DNA of 64,000 nt. Source: Mesorhizobium sp. M3A.F.Ca.ET.080.04.2.1. GTDB taxonomy: Bacteria > Pseudomonadota > Alphaproteobacteria > Rhizobiales > Rhizobiaceae. Below are positions 56,087 through 63,203 of this stretch, piece by piece. The DNA lies in NCBI RefSeq assembly GCF_003952525.1, contig NZ_CP034451.1:5494501-5558500 (forward strand), read 5' to 3'. Below the pieces are notes generated by a model. The model searched no databases, was not told the origin of the DNA, and worked only from the letters and a program-made list of their open reading frames with translations. Position 1 is the first letter of the stretch. The number at the start of each line of letters is the position of its first letter. Both the position numbers and the translations under genes were made by a program.

Positions 56087-57097
56087 ATGTTCCGCACAAT
56101 TCTCATCGCAGCCCTGATGTTCTCGGCCGCGCCGGCCTTGGCCAACGATTCCGTCGCCGAACTCGGCACCGGAGGGCTGATCCTGTCGCGCAGCGACGCT
56201 GTCGCCATGAAAAGCGAGGACCTTTTCATCTCGCCGGATAAGGTGACGGTCGACTATGTGTTCCGCAACAACACCGATAAGGATGTCGACGCCATCGTCG
56301 CCTTCCCGATGCCCGACATCGAGGGCGATCCAAACGAGATGCCGGCCATCCCGGAAGCACAGAGCGACAATTTCCTCGGCTTCGAGGTGACGATCGACGG
56401 CGTGGACTTAAAGCCGCAGCTTGAACAAAGAGCGTTTGCGCTGGGCATCGACATCTCCGCCGATCTCAAGGCGCAGAACGTGCCGCTCTATCCGTTCGGC
56501 GATGCCGCCAAGGCGGCGCTGGCGAAACTGCCGAAGGATGTCGCCGAGGACTGGGAAAACCGCGGCATCATCATCGAGGACACCGCCGATGACGGCTCGG
56601 GGATGCAAACCGCCTACGCGCCGTTCTGGCAGTTGCGGTCCACCTATTGGTGGGGCTCGACTTTTCCCGCGAACAAGGACGTCCATGTCTCGCATAGCTA
56701 CAAGCCAAGCGTTGGCGGCACGTCCTCGGTCAACTTCTATTATGAGGGCAAGTTCCAGGGTCAGTACGACGCCTACAAGACCCGCTACTGCATGGACGAA
56801 GCGTTCGAGAACGCGGTGCGAAAGGCGGCCAAGGCGGACCCGGACGGCTATCCGAAATATTTCGAGAACCGGATCGCCTATATCCTGACCACCGGCGGCA
56901 ATTGGGCATCAGGCAATATCGGCAATTTCAAGCTGACGATCGACAAGGGCAGCCCGAACAATCTCGTTTCCTTCTGCGGCCACAATGTCCGCAAGGTGAG
57001 CCCCACGACCTTCGAGATGACAGCCAAGGATTTTTATCCCGAGCACGACATCGATATTCTATTGCTCGAGCCCTCTGACGGCGGGAACGGCGGCTGA
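56087..57097 (+). CDS. DUF4424 family secreted protein
   Basis: The 336-residue protein has a signal peptide (ILIAALMFSAAPALAND, about 20 residues) and matches DUF4424, a periplasmic family of unknown function. Recognisable blocks are DSVAELGTGGLILSRSDAVAMKSEDLFISPDKVTVDYVFRN, IVAFPMPDI and, late in the protein, YILTTGGNWASGNIGNFKLTIDKG. It seems beta-rich. Its stop TGA shares the A with the folA ATG, so DUF4424 and folA are coupled. Confidence 0.83.
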   Translation: MFRTILIAALMFSAAPALANDSVAELGTGGLILSRSDAVAMKSEDLFISPDKVTVDYVFRNNTDKDVDAIVAFPMPDIEGDPNEMPAIPEAQSDNFLGFEVTIDGVDLKPQLEQRAFALGIDISADLKAQNVPLYPFGDAAKAALAKLPKDVAEDWENRGIIIEDTADDGSGMQTAYAPFWQLRSTYWWGSTFPANKDVHVSHSYKPSVGGTSSVNFYYEGKFQGQYDAYKTRYCMDEAFENAVRKAAKADPDGYPKYFENRIAYILTTGGNWASGNIGNFKLTIDKGSPNNLVSFCGHNVRKVSPTTFEMTAKDFYPEHDIDILLLEPSDGGNGG

Positions 57098-57615
57098 TGG
57101 ACATCGCGATTTACGTCGCCATTGCCGAAAATGGCGTGATCGGACGCGAGGGCGGCTTGCCATGGCGGCTGTCCAGCGATCTCAAGCGCTTCAAGTCCGA
57201 CACGATGGGCAAGCCCATCATCATGGGCCGCAAGACCTATGAAGGCATCGGCCGGCCGCTGCCCGGCAGGCTCAACATCGTGGTGACGCGAGACAAGACC
57301 TGGCGCGCCGAGGGCATAGAGGTCGCGCATTCGCTCGACGAGGCGGTCACGCTGGCCAAGGTGCGCGGCCGCTGCATGGCGGGCGCCGAGGAGATCTGCG
57401 TCGTCGGCGGCGGCGAAATCTATGCCCAGGCGCTGCCGCTTGCCGACCGGCTCCACGTCACCCATGTGCTGGCCGAGGTCGATGGCGATGCACATTTTCC
57501 GCCGATCGATCCGGCCATCTGGCGGATCGTGCGGGCCGAGGATTTTCCGGCGGGCGAAAAGGACAGCCATGCGACGCGCTACACCGTCTACGAGCGCCGC
57601 AGCGACCATCGGTGA
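57097..57615 (+). CDS. folA: Dihydrofolate reductase
   Basis: FolA reduces dihydrofolate, the product of ThyA, to tetrahydrofolate with NADPH. The 172 residues show IAIYVAIAENGVIGREGGLPWRLSSDLKRFKSDTMGKPIIMGRKTYEGIG (substrate and cofactor residues), RLNIVVTRD and EICVVGGGEIYAQALPLADRLHVTHV. The Asp of the DLKRFK region is the expected active-site neighbour. Its start overlaps the DUF4424 stop by one base. Confidence 0.95.
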   Translation: MDIAIYVAIAENGVIGREGGLPWRLSSDLKRFKSDTMGKPIIMGRKTYEGIGRPLPGRLNIVVTRDKTWRAEGIEVAHSLDEAVTLAKVRGRCMAGAEEICVVGGGEIYAQALPLADRLHVTHVLAEVDGDAHFPPIDPAIWRIVRAEDFPAGEKDSHATRYTVYERRSDHR

Positions 57616-57766
57616 TGAGGATAACGGGTCGCTGCCGGCTCAAAATCGGACGGCGCGGGCGGGAGACCGCGTTGAAAGCGCGGCACGGCGTCCCTATAGA
57701 AGTACGACAATACAGCGCCGCACCTGCAACCGGAGGCGCAAAAGGACGCTGTAAAACTTTGATTTG

Positions 57767-57817
57767 GCGCGTGATTCCTTTCCGAAAACCGATACCGGTT
57801 TTCAGGGGCATGCGTTA
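57767..57817. repeat. Rhizobial intergenic hairpin repeat before hflK
   Basis: The inner stem GAAAACCG-ATAC-CGGTTTTC (57784-57803) is perfect; outer GCGTGATTCC and GGGGCATGCG are partial arms. Confidence 0.65.
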
Positions 57818-57861
57818 GGATTGCGCCGCAAGGCCGAGGGAACCGGAGCGAAAGGACTTTC

Positions 57862-58974
57862 ATGCCCTGGAACGACAAGAGCGGCGGCGGCGGCCCGTGG
57901 GGCGGCGGCGGCAATCAGGGACCCTGGGGGCAGGGGCCGAAAGGGCCAAGCGGACCGCAAGGTTCACCCCCCGACCTCGAGGACATCATCCGCCGCGGCC
58001 AGGACAGGTTGCGGCGCGCGCTTCCGGGCGGCGGCGGCGCCAGCCCCGCAGTCTTCGGCCTGATCGCGCTGGCACTGGTCGTGCTTTGGGCCTTCAAGGC
58101 AATCTATACGGTGCAGCCCGACGAAGTTGCGGTGGAATTGCGCTTCGGCAAGCCGAAAGCAGAACTTTCGCAGCCTGGCCTGCATTTCCATTGGTGGCCG
58201 ATCGAGACGGTCGAGACGGCCAAGATTTCCGAACAGCTGGTCAGCATCGGTGGCGGATCGAGCAGCGGCTCCGGGCTGATGCTCTCCGGCGACCAGAACA
58301 TCGTCAATGTGCAGTTCTCGGTCGCTTATCAGGTCTCCGACCCCAGGGCCTATCTGTTCGACGTGTCCGATCCCGACGGCATGCTGACGCAAGTGGCCGA
58401 AAGCGCCATGCGCGAGGCCGTCGGCCGGCGGCCGGCACAGGACATCTTCCGCGACGATCGCCAGGGTATTGCTGCCTCGGTGCGCGAAATCATCCAGACG
58501 ACGCTCGATGGCTATAAGGCCGGGCTGCAGGTCAACGCGATCTCGATCGAGGACGCGGCGCCTCCGCGCGAAGTGGCCGATGCCTTCGACGAGGTGCAGC
58601 GGGCCGAGCAGGACGAAGACAAGTTCGTCGAGCAGGCCAACCAATATTCCAATCAGAAACTCGGCCAGGCGCGCGGCGCGGCGGCGCAGATCCGCGAGGA
58701 CGCCGCCGCCTATAAGAACCGCGTCGTGCAGGAGGCCGAAGGTGAGGCGCAGCGCTTCATCTCCGTCTACAACGAATATGCCAAGGCGCCCGATGTGACG
58801 CGCAAACGCCTTTATCTGGAAACGATGGAGAAGATCCTGAAGGACTCGAACAAGGTCGTCGTCGAGCAGGGCAACGGGCAAGGCGTGCTGCCCTATCTGC
58901 CGCTGCCGGCACTGCAGCCGAAGGCGCCGACGGCGTCGGCCCCCCTGGGCGGCACGACGGGAGGTAACCAGTGA
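57862..58974 (+). CDS. hflK: HflK, FtsH-modulating SPFH protein
   Basis: HflK and HflC form a membrane complex that surrounds and regulates the FtsH protease. The 370 residues begin with a Gly/Pro-rich cytoplasmic segment (NDKSGGGGPWGGGGNQ...), one helix near 73-93 (VFGLIALALVVLWAFKAIY), then the SPFH domain starting VQPDEVAVELRFGKPKAELSQPGLHFHWWPIETVE. A coiled coil follows (AEQDEDKFVEQANQYSNQKLGQARGAA). The sequence ends in a Pro/Gly-rich tail. The stop overlaps the start of hflC. Confidence 0.95.
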   Translation: MPWNDKSGGGGPWGGGGNQGPWGQGPKGPSGPQGSPPDLEDIIRRGQDRLRRALPGGGGASPAVFGLIALALVVLWAFKAIYTVQPDEVAVELRFGKPKAELSQPGLHFHWWPIETVETAKISEQLVSIGGGSSSGSGLMLSGDQNIVNVQFSVAYQVSDPRAYLFDVSDPDGMLTQVAESAMREAVGRRPAQDIFRDDRQGIAASVREIIQTTLDGYKAGLQVNAISIEDAAPPREVADAFDEVQRAEQDEDKFVEQANQYSNQKLGQARGAAAQIREDAAAYKNRVVQEAEGEAQRFISVYNEYAKAPDVTRKRLYLETMEKILKDSNKVVVEQGNGQGVLPYLPLPALQPKAPTASAPLGGTTGGNQ

Positions 58975-59939
58975 TGGCCAACCGTCTTCCCATCATCGCC
59001 GTCATCGCGGCTGTGCTTCTTTTCCTGCTCTATTCGTCAGTGTTCGTGGTCAGCGCGGGCCAGCAGGCGATCGTGCTGAGGTTCGGCGAGATCATCGACG
59101 TCAAGAGCGAGCCCGGCGTCTACTTCAAGGCGCCGTTCGCCTTCTTCGACGCCGACAGCGTGCAGATGGTCGAGAAGCGCGTGATGCGTTTCGATCTCGA
59201 CAACATTCGCGTCCAGGTGTCCGGCGGCAAGTTCTACGAGGTCGACGCCTTCATCGCCTACCGCATTTCGGATCCGCGCACCTTCCGCGCCGCGGTGTCG
59301 GGGCAGGTGGAACTGGCCGAAGCCCGCCTGAAGACCCGCCTCGACGCGGCGCTGCGGCGAGTCTACGGCTTGCGCGACTTCGAAGCGGCGCTTTCCGAGG
59401 AGCGCGCCGTCATGATGCGCGAGGTGCGCGATCAGTTGCGCCCGGACGCCACGTCGCTCGGCCTCGACATCGAGGATGTGCGCATTCGCCGGACCGATCT
59501 GACGGCCGAAGTCTCGCAGCAGACCTACGACCGCATGAAGGCCGAACGCCTCGCAGAGGCGGAGCGGCTTCGCGCACGCGGCAACGAGGCGGCGCAGCGC
59601 ATCAAGGCAAGGGCCGATCGCGAGGTCGTCGAGATCGTCGCCGAGGCGCAGAAGGAATCCGAAATCCTGCGCGGTGAGGGCGAGGCGCAACGCAGTGCCA
59701 CCTTCGCGGAAGCCTACCAGCGCGATCCGGCCTTCTTCGACTTCTATCGCTCGATGAACGCTTACGGCACGGCGTTGGACAACACCGGGACCACCATGGT
59801 GCTGTCGCCCAACTCCGAGTTCTTCCGCTTCTTCCGCGATCCGGAAAGCAAGCCTGTCCCTGGACCGGGGGCAGCAGCACCGCAACCGGGACCGGCGCAG
59901 CCTGCGGCGCCGGCGACGCAGCCCAGCACCGCCCAGTAG
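58974..59939 (+). CDS. hflC: HflC, FtsH-modulating SPFH protein
   Basis: The second subunit of the HflKC complex, 321 residues from ATG 58974 (GTG 58971 is also possible, GGGAGG upstream). One N-terminal helix (IIAVIAAVLLFLLYSSVFVV) precedes the SPFH domain (VSAGQQAIVLRFGEIIDVKSEPGVYFKAPF). The helix-rich C-terminus (RLAEAERLRARGNEAAQRIKARADREVVEIVAEAQ) ends in a Pro/Ala-rich tail. Overlaps hflK by one base and is followed five bases later by DUF2065. Confidence 0.95.
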   Translation: MANRLPIIAVIAAVLLFLLYSSVFVVSAGQQAIVLRFGEIIDVKSEPGVYFKAPFAFFDADSVQMVEKRVMRFDLDNIRVQVSGGKFYEVDAFIAYRISDPRTFRAAVSGQVELAEARLKTRLDAALRRVYGLRDFEAALSEERAVMMREVRDQLRPDATSLGLDIEDVRIRRTDLTAEVSQQTYDRMKAERLAEAERLRARGNEAAQRIKARADREVVEIVAEAQKESEILRGEGEAQRSATFAEAYQRDPAFFDFYRSMNAYGTALDNTGTTMVLSPNSEFFRFFRDPESKPVPGPGAAAPQPGPAQPAAPATQPSTAQ

Positions 59940-59944
59940 CGGCG

Positions 59945-60130
59945 GTGCAGGATTTTCTTGCGGCAGTCGGCCTGGTTCTCGTCATCGAGGGCCTGGTCTA
60001 TGGAGGCTTTCCGGGCCTGGCCCGGAAGCTCGCCGCGGAGGTGCTGTCGATGCCGGAGAGCGCGCTGCGATTTGGCGGGCTGGCCGCGATCGCAGTCGGC
60101 GTCGGCATCGTCTGGCTGGTGCGCGGCTAA
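59945..60130 (+). CDS. DUF2065 family small membrane protein
   Basis: A 61-residue protein with two hydrophobic helices (FLAAVGLVLVIEGLVYGGF and LAAIAVGVGIVWLV) that matches DUF2065, a small membrane family often encoded after hflC. GTG 59945 is the start, five bases after the hflC stop. Its place between hflC and degP is conserved in alphaproteobacteria, suggesting a link with membrane protein quality control, but the function is unknown. Confidence 0.85.
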   Translation: MQDFLAAVGLVLVIEGLVYGGFPGLARKLAAEVLSMPESALRFGGLAAIAVGVGIVWLVRG

Positions 60131-60148
60131 TGAAAATTCCTTAGAGCC

Positions 60149-60240
60149 GGATGACCTTCAGGTCGAACCCACCTGGAATCCGAATCCGTTTCCAGATCAA
60201 AGAAATAGGGCATGAGGTCATCCGAAAACCGCTTCACACT
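60149..60240. repeat. Compound hairpin repeat between DUF2065 and degP
   Basis: Perfect 9-bp arms GGATGACCT (60149-60157) and AGGTCATCC (60215-60223) enclose 57 bases and lead into the core GAAAACCGCTTCACACTTTTC (60224-60244), shared with the copy at 37646. Two repeat families appear joined. Confidence 0.7.
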
Positions 60241-60389
60241 TTTCGGCAGCGCCCTGGTGCCGCGGCGATTGACGATTTATCGTTCGCCGATAGCTATAGC
60301 CGCAAACGTGCCTTATTTCTTGCCAACATGAACCGGACAGGCGTCTTTGCGGAAGCGCTGTTCCCTTTCAGAAACACCGGGAGGCCACG

Positions 60390-61901
60390 ATGATATCCGA
60401 CACCCTGTTGCGCGCGGCGCGGCGTACGCTTTTCGCCGGCGCCACCGCATTCGTCGTCGGCATTGTTGCCGTCCCGTCTTTCGTGGCCCCCACGATCGCT
60501 GCAGACGGGCCGCCTTCGGTCGCTGATCTCGCCGAGCATCTGCTCGGGGCGGTGGTCAACATCTCGACCTCGCAGACGGTCAAAGGCACGGAAGGTCCGG
60601 GCGCGGTGCCGATGCCGCAGCTTCCCGAAGGCTCGCCCTTCCAGGATTTCTTCGACGACTTCTTCAAGAACCGTGGCGGTGACAAAGGCGGCGGGCAGAA
60701 GGTGCAGTCGCTGGGTTCCGGCTTCGTCATCGACGCCGAGCAGGGCATCGTGGTGACCAACAACCACGTCATCGCCGATGCCGACGACATCGAAGTGAAT
60801 TTCTCAGACGGCGTGACGCTGAAGGCGACGCTTGTCGGCACCGACACCAAGACCGACGTCGCGGTGCTGAAGGTCGATCCCAAGGGCCACAAGCTGACGG
60901 CGGTGAAGTTCGGCGATTCCACCAAGATGCGCGTCGGCGACTGGGTGATGGCGATCGGCAATCCGTTCGGCCTCGGAGGCACGGTGACGGTCGGCATCAT
61001 CTCGGCGCGCAACCGCGACATCAATTCCGGCCCCTATGACGACTTCATCCAGACGGACGCCGCCATCAATCGCGGCAATTCCGGCGGCCCGCTGTTCAAC
61101 AGCATCGGCGAGGTCATCGGCATCAACACGGCGATCATATCGCCGTCGGGCGGCTCTATCGGCATCGGCTTCTCGATCCCATCGCAGCTTGCCGCGGGCG
61201 TGGTCGACCAGCTTCGCCAGTTTGGCGAGACGCGGCGCGGCTGGCTTGGCGTGCGCATCCAGCCGGTGACCGACGACATCGCCGAAAGCCTCGGCATGGC
61301 AACCGCCAAGGGGGCGCTGGTGGCCGGCGTCATCAAGGGCGGTCCGGTCGACAACGGTTCGGTTCAGGCCGGCGACGTCATCATCAAATTCGACGGCAAG
61401 GACATCCACGAGATGCGCGACTTGCCGCGCGTCGTCGCTGAAAGCCCTGTCGGCAAGGCGGTGGACGTGGTGATCGTGCGCAAGGGCGTCGAGCAGACGG
61501 TCAAGGTGACGCTCGGCCGGCTCGAGGACGGCGAGAAGCTGGCCAGTGGCGAGAAAGGCAATACCGATCAGGACAATGGCGACAAGGCGGCTCCGGTGTC
61601 CACGGCTTCGGTGCTCGGCATGACGATCGGCGAGCTCAACGAGCAGACGCGGCAGAAATTCAGCATCGCGGCCGATGTCTCAGGCGTCGTCATCACCGAC
61701 GTTGCCAAGGATTCGGCCGCCGCCGAGCGCGGCATTCAGCCCGGCGAGGTGATCACCGAGATTGCACAGGAATCGGTCGGCACGCCGAAGGATGTCATGG
61801 ACCGGATCGGCGCGCTTAAGGACCAGGGCCGCAAGAACGCGTTGCTGATGCTGGCCTCGAAGTCCGGCGAATTGCGCTTCGTGACGATCCGCATGGATTA
61901 G
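60390..61901 (+). CDS. degP: Do/DegP-type periplasmic serine protease
   Basis: An S1C chaperone-protease of 503 residues with N-terminal signal sequence (about 38 residues, LFAGATAFVVGIVAVPSFVAPTIAAD). The catalytic triad is His 126 (VVTNNHVIAD), Asp 156 (TDVAVLKVD) and Ser 231 (INRGNSGGPLF). Two PDZ domains follow, from about 280 (RRGWLGVRIQPVTDDIAESLG) and about 410. It degrades or refolds damaged envelope proteins. Located right after hflKC-DUF2065, as in other rhizobia; a hairpin repeat fills the gap, and GGGAGG precedes the ATG. Confidence 0.94.
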   Translation: MISDTLLRAARRTLFAGATAFVVGIVAVPSFVAPTIAADGPPSVADLAEHLLGAVVNISTSQTVKGTEGPGAVPMPQLPEGSPFQDFFDDFFKNRGGDKGGGQKVQSLGSGFVIDAEQGIVVTNNHVIADADDIEVNFSDGVTLKATLVGTDTKTDVAVLKVDPKGHKLTAVKFGDSTKMRVGDWVMAIGNPFGLGGTVTVGIISARNRDINSGPYDDFIQTDAAINRGNSGGPLFNSIGEVIGINTAIISPSGGSIGIGFSIPSQLAAGVVDQLRQFGETRRGWLGVRIQPVTDDIAESLGMATAKGALVAGVIKGGPVDNGSVQAGDVIIKFDGKDIHEMRDLPRVVAESPVGKAVDVVIVRKGVEQTVKVTLGRLEDGEKLASGEKGNTDQDNGDKAAPVSTASVLGMTIGELNEQTRQKFSIAADVSGVVITDVAKDSAAAERGIQPGEVITEIAQESVGTPKDVMDRIGALKDQGRKNALLMLASKSGELRFVTIRMD

Positions 61902-61922
61902 CATTCACCGATCCATTGCATG

Positions 61923-61951
61923 TTGAAACATCCCATAGGATGTACTATTTT
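61923..61951 (+). promoter_or_regulatory. Promoter and operator of the PIN/RHH pair
   Basis: TTGAAA (61923-61928), 17 bases, TATTTT (61946-61951), immediately before the GTG start at 61957. A perfect dyad ACATCC-CATA-GGATGT (61928-61943) fills the spacer, as expected for an autoregulated toxin-antitoxin operon. The transcript would be leaderless or nearly so. Confidence 0.65.
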
Positions 61952-61956
61952 GACTT

Positions 61957-62382
61957 GTGAAGCGGATCGTCCTTGACACCAACGTTCTGACGGCAGGACT
62001 GCGAAGCAGGAATGGTGCCTCCTTCGCGATCTTGCGGTTGGTCGCTGCAAGGCAGCTTCGTCCCTTGGTAACGACAGCGTTGTTTCTCGAGTACGAAGCA
62101 GTGCTGGCGCGGCCGGAGCAGATGGCCGTTCATGGCATGGCTGCCGTTGAACTGGATCGGTTGCTAGCCGGTTTCGCTGCCTTAGCGGAGCCTGTTGAAC
62201 CCCACTTCCTCTGGCGCCCGCAATTGGCTGACCCTAAGGACGAAATGGTATTGGAGGCCGCCGTCAATGGTAGAGCGGATGCGTTGGTCACACACAACCG
62301 CCGAGATTTCTCGGTTGCAGTTGGTCGCTTCAACGTCCTTGTCGCAACCCCGGCTCAGTTGTTGGAAGGATTTCGAACATGA
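61957..62382 (+). CDS. PIN domain putative toxin (COG1569 type)
   Basis: A 141-residue PIN ribonuclease-like protein. It has the first acidic residue in IVLDTNVLTAGLRS (Asp 7), the second in the EYEAVLARP helix and the C-terminal ones in LADPKDEMVLEAAVNGRADALVTHNRRDF. PIN toxins cut RNA using divalent metal. GTG 61957 is the start; no ribosome site is seen because the promoter lies immediately upstream. It overlaps the RHH antitoxin gene by four bases (ATGA). Toxin upstream of antitoxin is less common but known for this class. Confidence 0.87.
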   Translation: MKRIVLDTNVLTAGLRSRNGASFAILRLVAARQLRPLVTTALFLEYEAVLARPEQMAVHGMAAVELDRLLAGFAALAEPVEPHFLWRPQLADPKDEMVLEAAVNGRADALVTHNRRDFSVAVGRFNVLVATPAQLLEGFRT

Positions 62383-62639
62383 GCAAAGCAACTTATCCGC
62401 TGAAGCTGCCCCATTCGGTTAAGGAAGCGGCAGCGCGCCTGGCAAAGGCGGACGGTGTGTCACTCAATCAATGGATCGCCTCCGCGGTCGCACAAAAGAT
62501 CGGTGCTGTGGAGACCGCTGCAGATTTCTTGCGCCAACGGGCCGGCAATGCGTCTGGGCAGGATTTCGCGAGCCTTCTTGATCGAGTCCCAGACGATTCA
62601 CCGCAGCCTGGCGATGAACGGCCCTCAAGAGAACATTGA
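62379..62639 (+). CDS. RHH-type antitoxin partner
   Basis: The 86-residue protein has the HicB/RHH-type helix block TYPLKLPHSVKEAAARLAKADGVSLNQWIASAVAQKIGAVETA, which resembles the DNA-binding end of antitoxins. The acidic, Pro-rich C-terminus (SLLDRVPDDSPQPGDERP) may bind the PIN toxin. It overlaps the toxin gene, so expression is coupled. Its stop abuts the stop of the convergent GNAT gene with no gap. The family assignment is from pattern, not from search. Confidence 0.83.
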   Translation: MSKATYPLKLPHSVKEAAARLAKADGVSLNQWIASAVAQKIGAVETAADFLRQRAGNASGQDFASLLDRVPDDSPQPGDERPSREH

Positions 62640-63203
62640 TCAGCACCGCCTCTTTTGCCAGCCGTTCCGCGACAGCCGGTAGAGGACATGCCGCTTCAAA
62701 TGAGGATGGCTGTCCGGCACGGCAGGGTGATCGAAGTCCGCAGTTGGATCGGCGCGCATGCCGAGCCGCTTCATGACGGCGAGGGAGCGGTGGTTCTCAG
62801 CGACGGCGAAAGAGACGATTTCGTCCACCCTCAGCGTTTCGAAGCCATAGGCCAGCCAGGCCTCGGCAGCCTCAGTCACATAACCCTTGCCCCAGAATTC
62901 GGGCGCCAGCCGCCAACCGATCTCGATGATGCCGTCCGGCAGGACGTCCACATCCTCTGTTCCGGTTATCCCGACAAAGCCGATGCACTGGCCCGTGGCG
63001 GCAATCTCGGCCGCGGCGAAACCATAGCCATCCCGATCGATCCAGGCGCGGACCTCGTCCATCTTGGCATCCGCCGCGGCGCGGTCGCGGCGGAACGGGA
63101 AAAACTCCATCACACGCTCATCGGAGTTGATGCGATGGAAGAGTTCGCGGTCGCGTTCTTCCCAGTTGCGCAGGATGAGGCGCTCGGTGCGAATGGGCTT
63201 CAC
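62640..63203 (-). CDS. GNAT family N-acetyltransferase (RimJ/RimL type)
   Basis: A 187-residue acetyltransferase starting at GTG 63203. The first strand IRTERLILRNWEERDRELF is typical for RimJ/L-like enzymes. The acetyl-CoA binding region is IGWRLAPEFWGKGYVTEAAEAWLAYGF near residues 100-125, and FAVAENHRSLAVMKRLGM near 140. The substrate, protein N-terminus or small molecule, is unknown. Its start overlaps the serB stop by four bases (GTGA), so serB and this gene form an operon. Confidence 0.88.
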   Translation of the reverse strand: MKPIRTERLILRNWEERDRELFHRINSDERVMEFFPFRRDRAAADAKMDEVRAWIDRDGYGFAAAEIAATGQCIGFVGITGTEDVDVLPDGIIEIGWRLAPEFWGKGYVTEAAEAWLAYGFETLRVDEIVSFAVAENHRSLAVMKRLGMRADPTADFDHPAVPDSHPHLKRHVLYRLSRNGWQKRRC

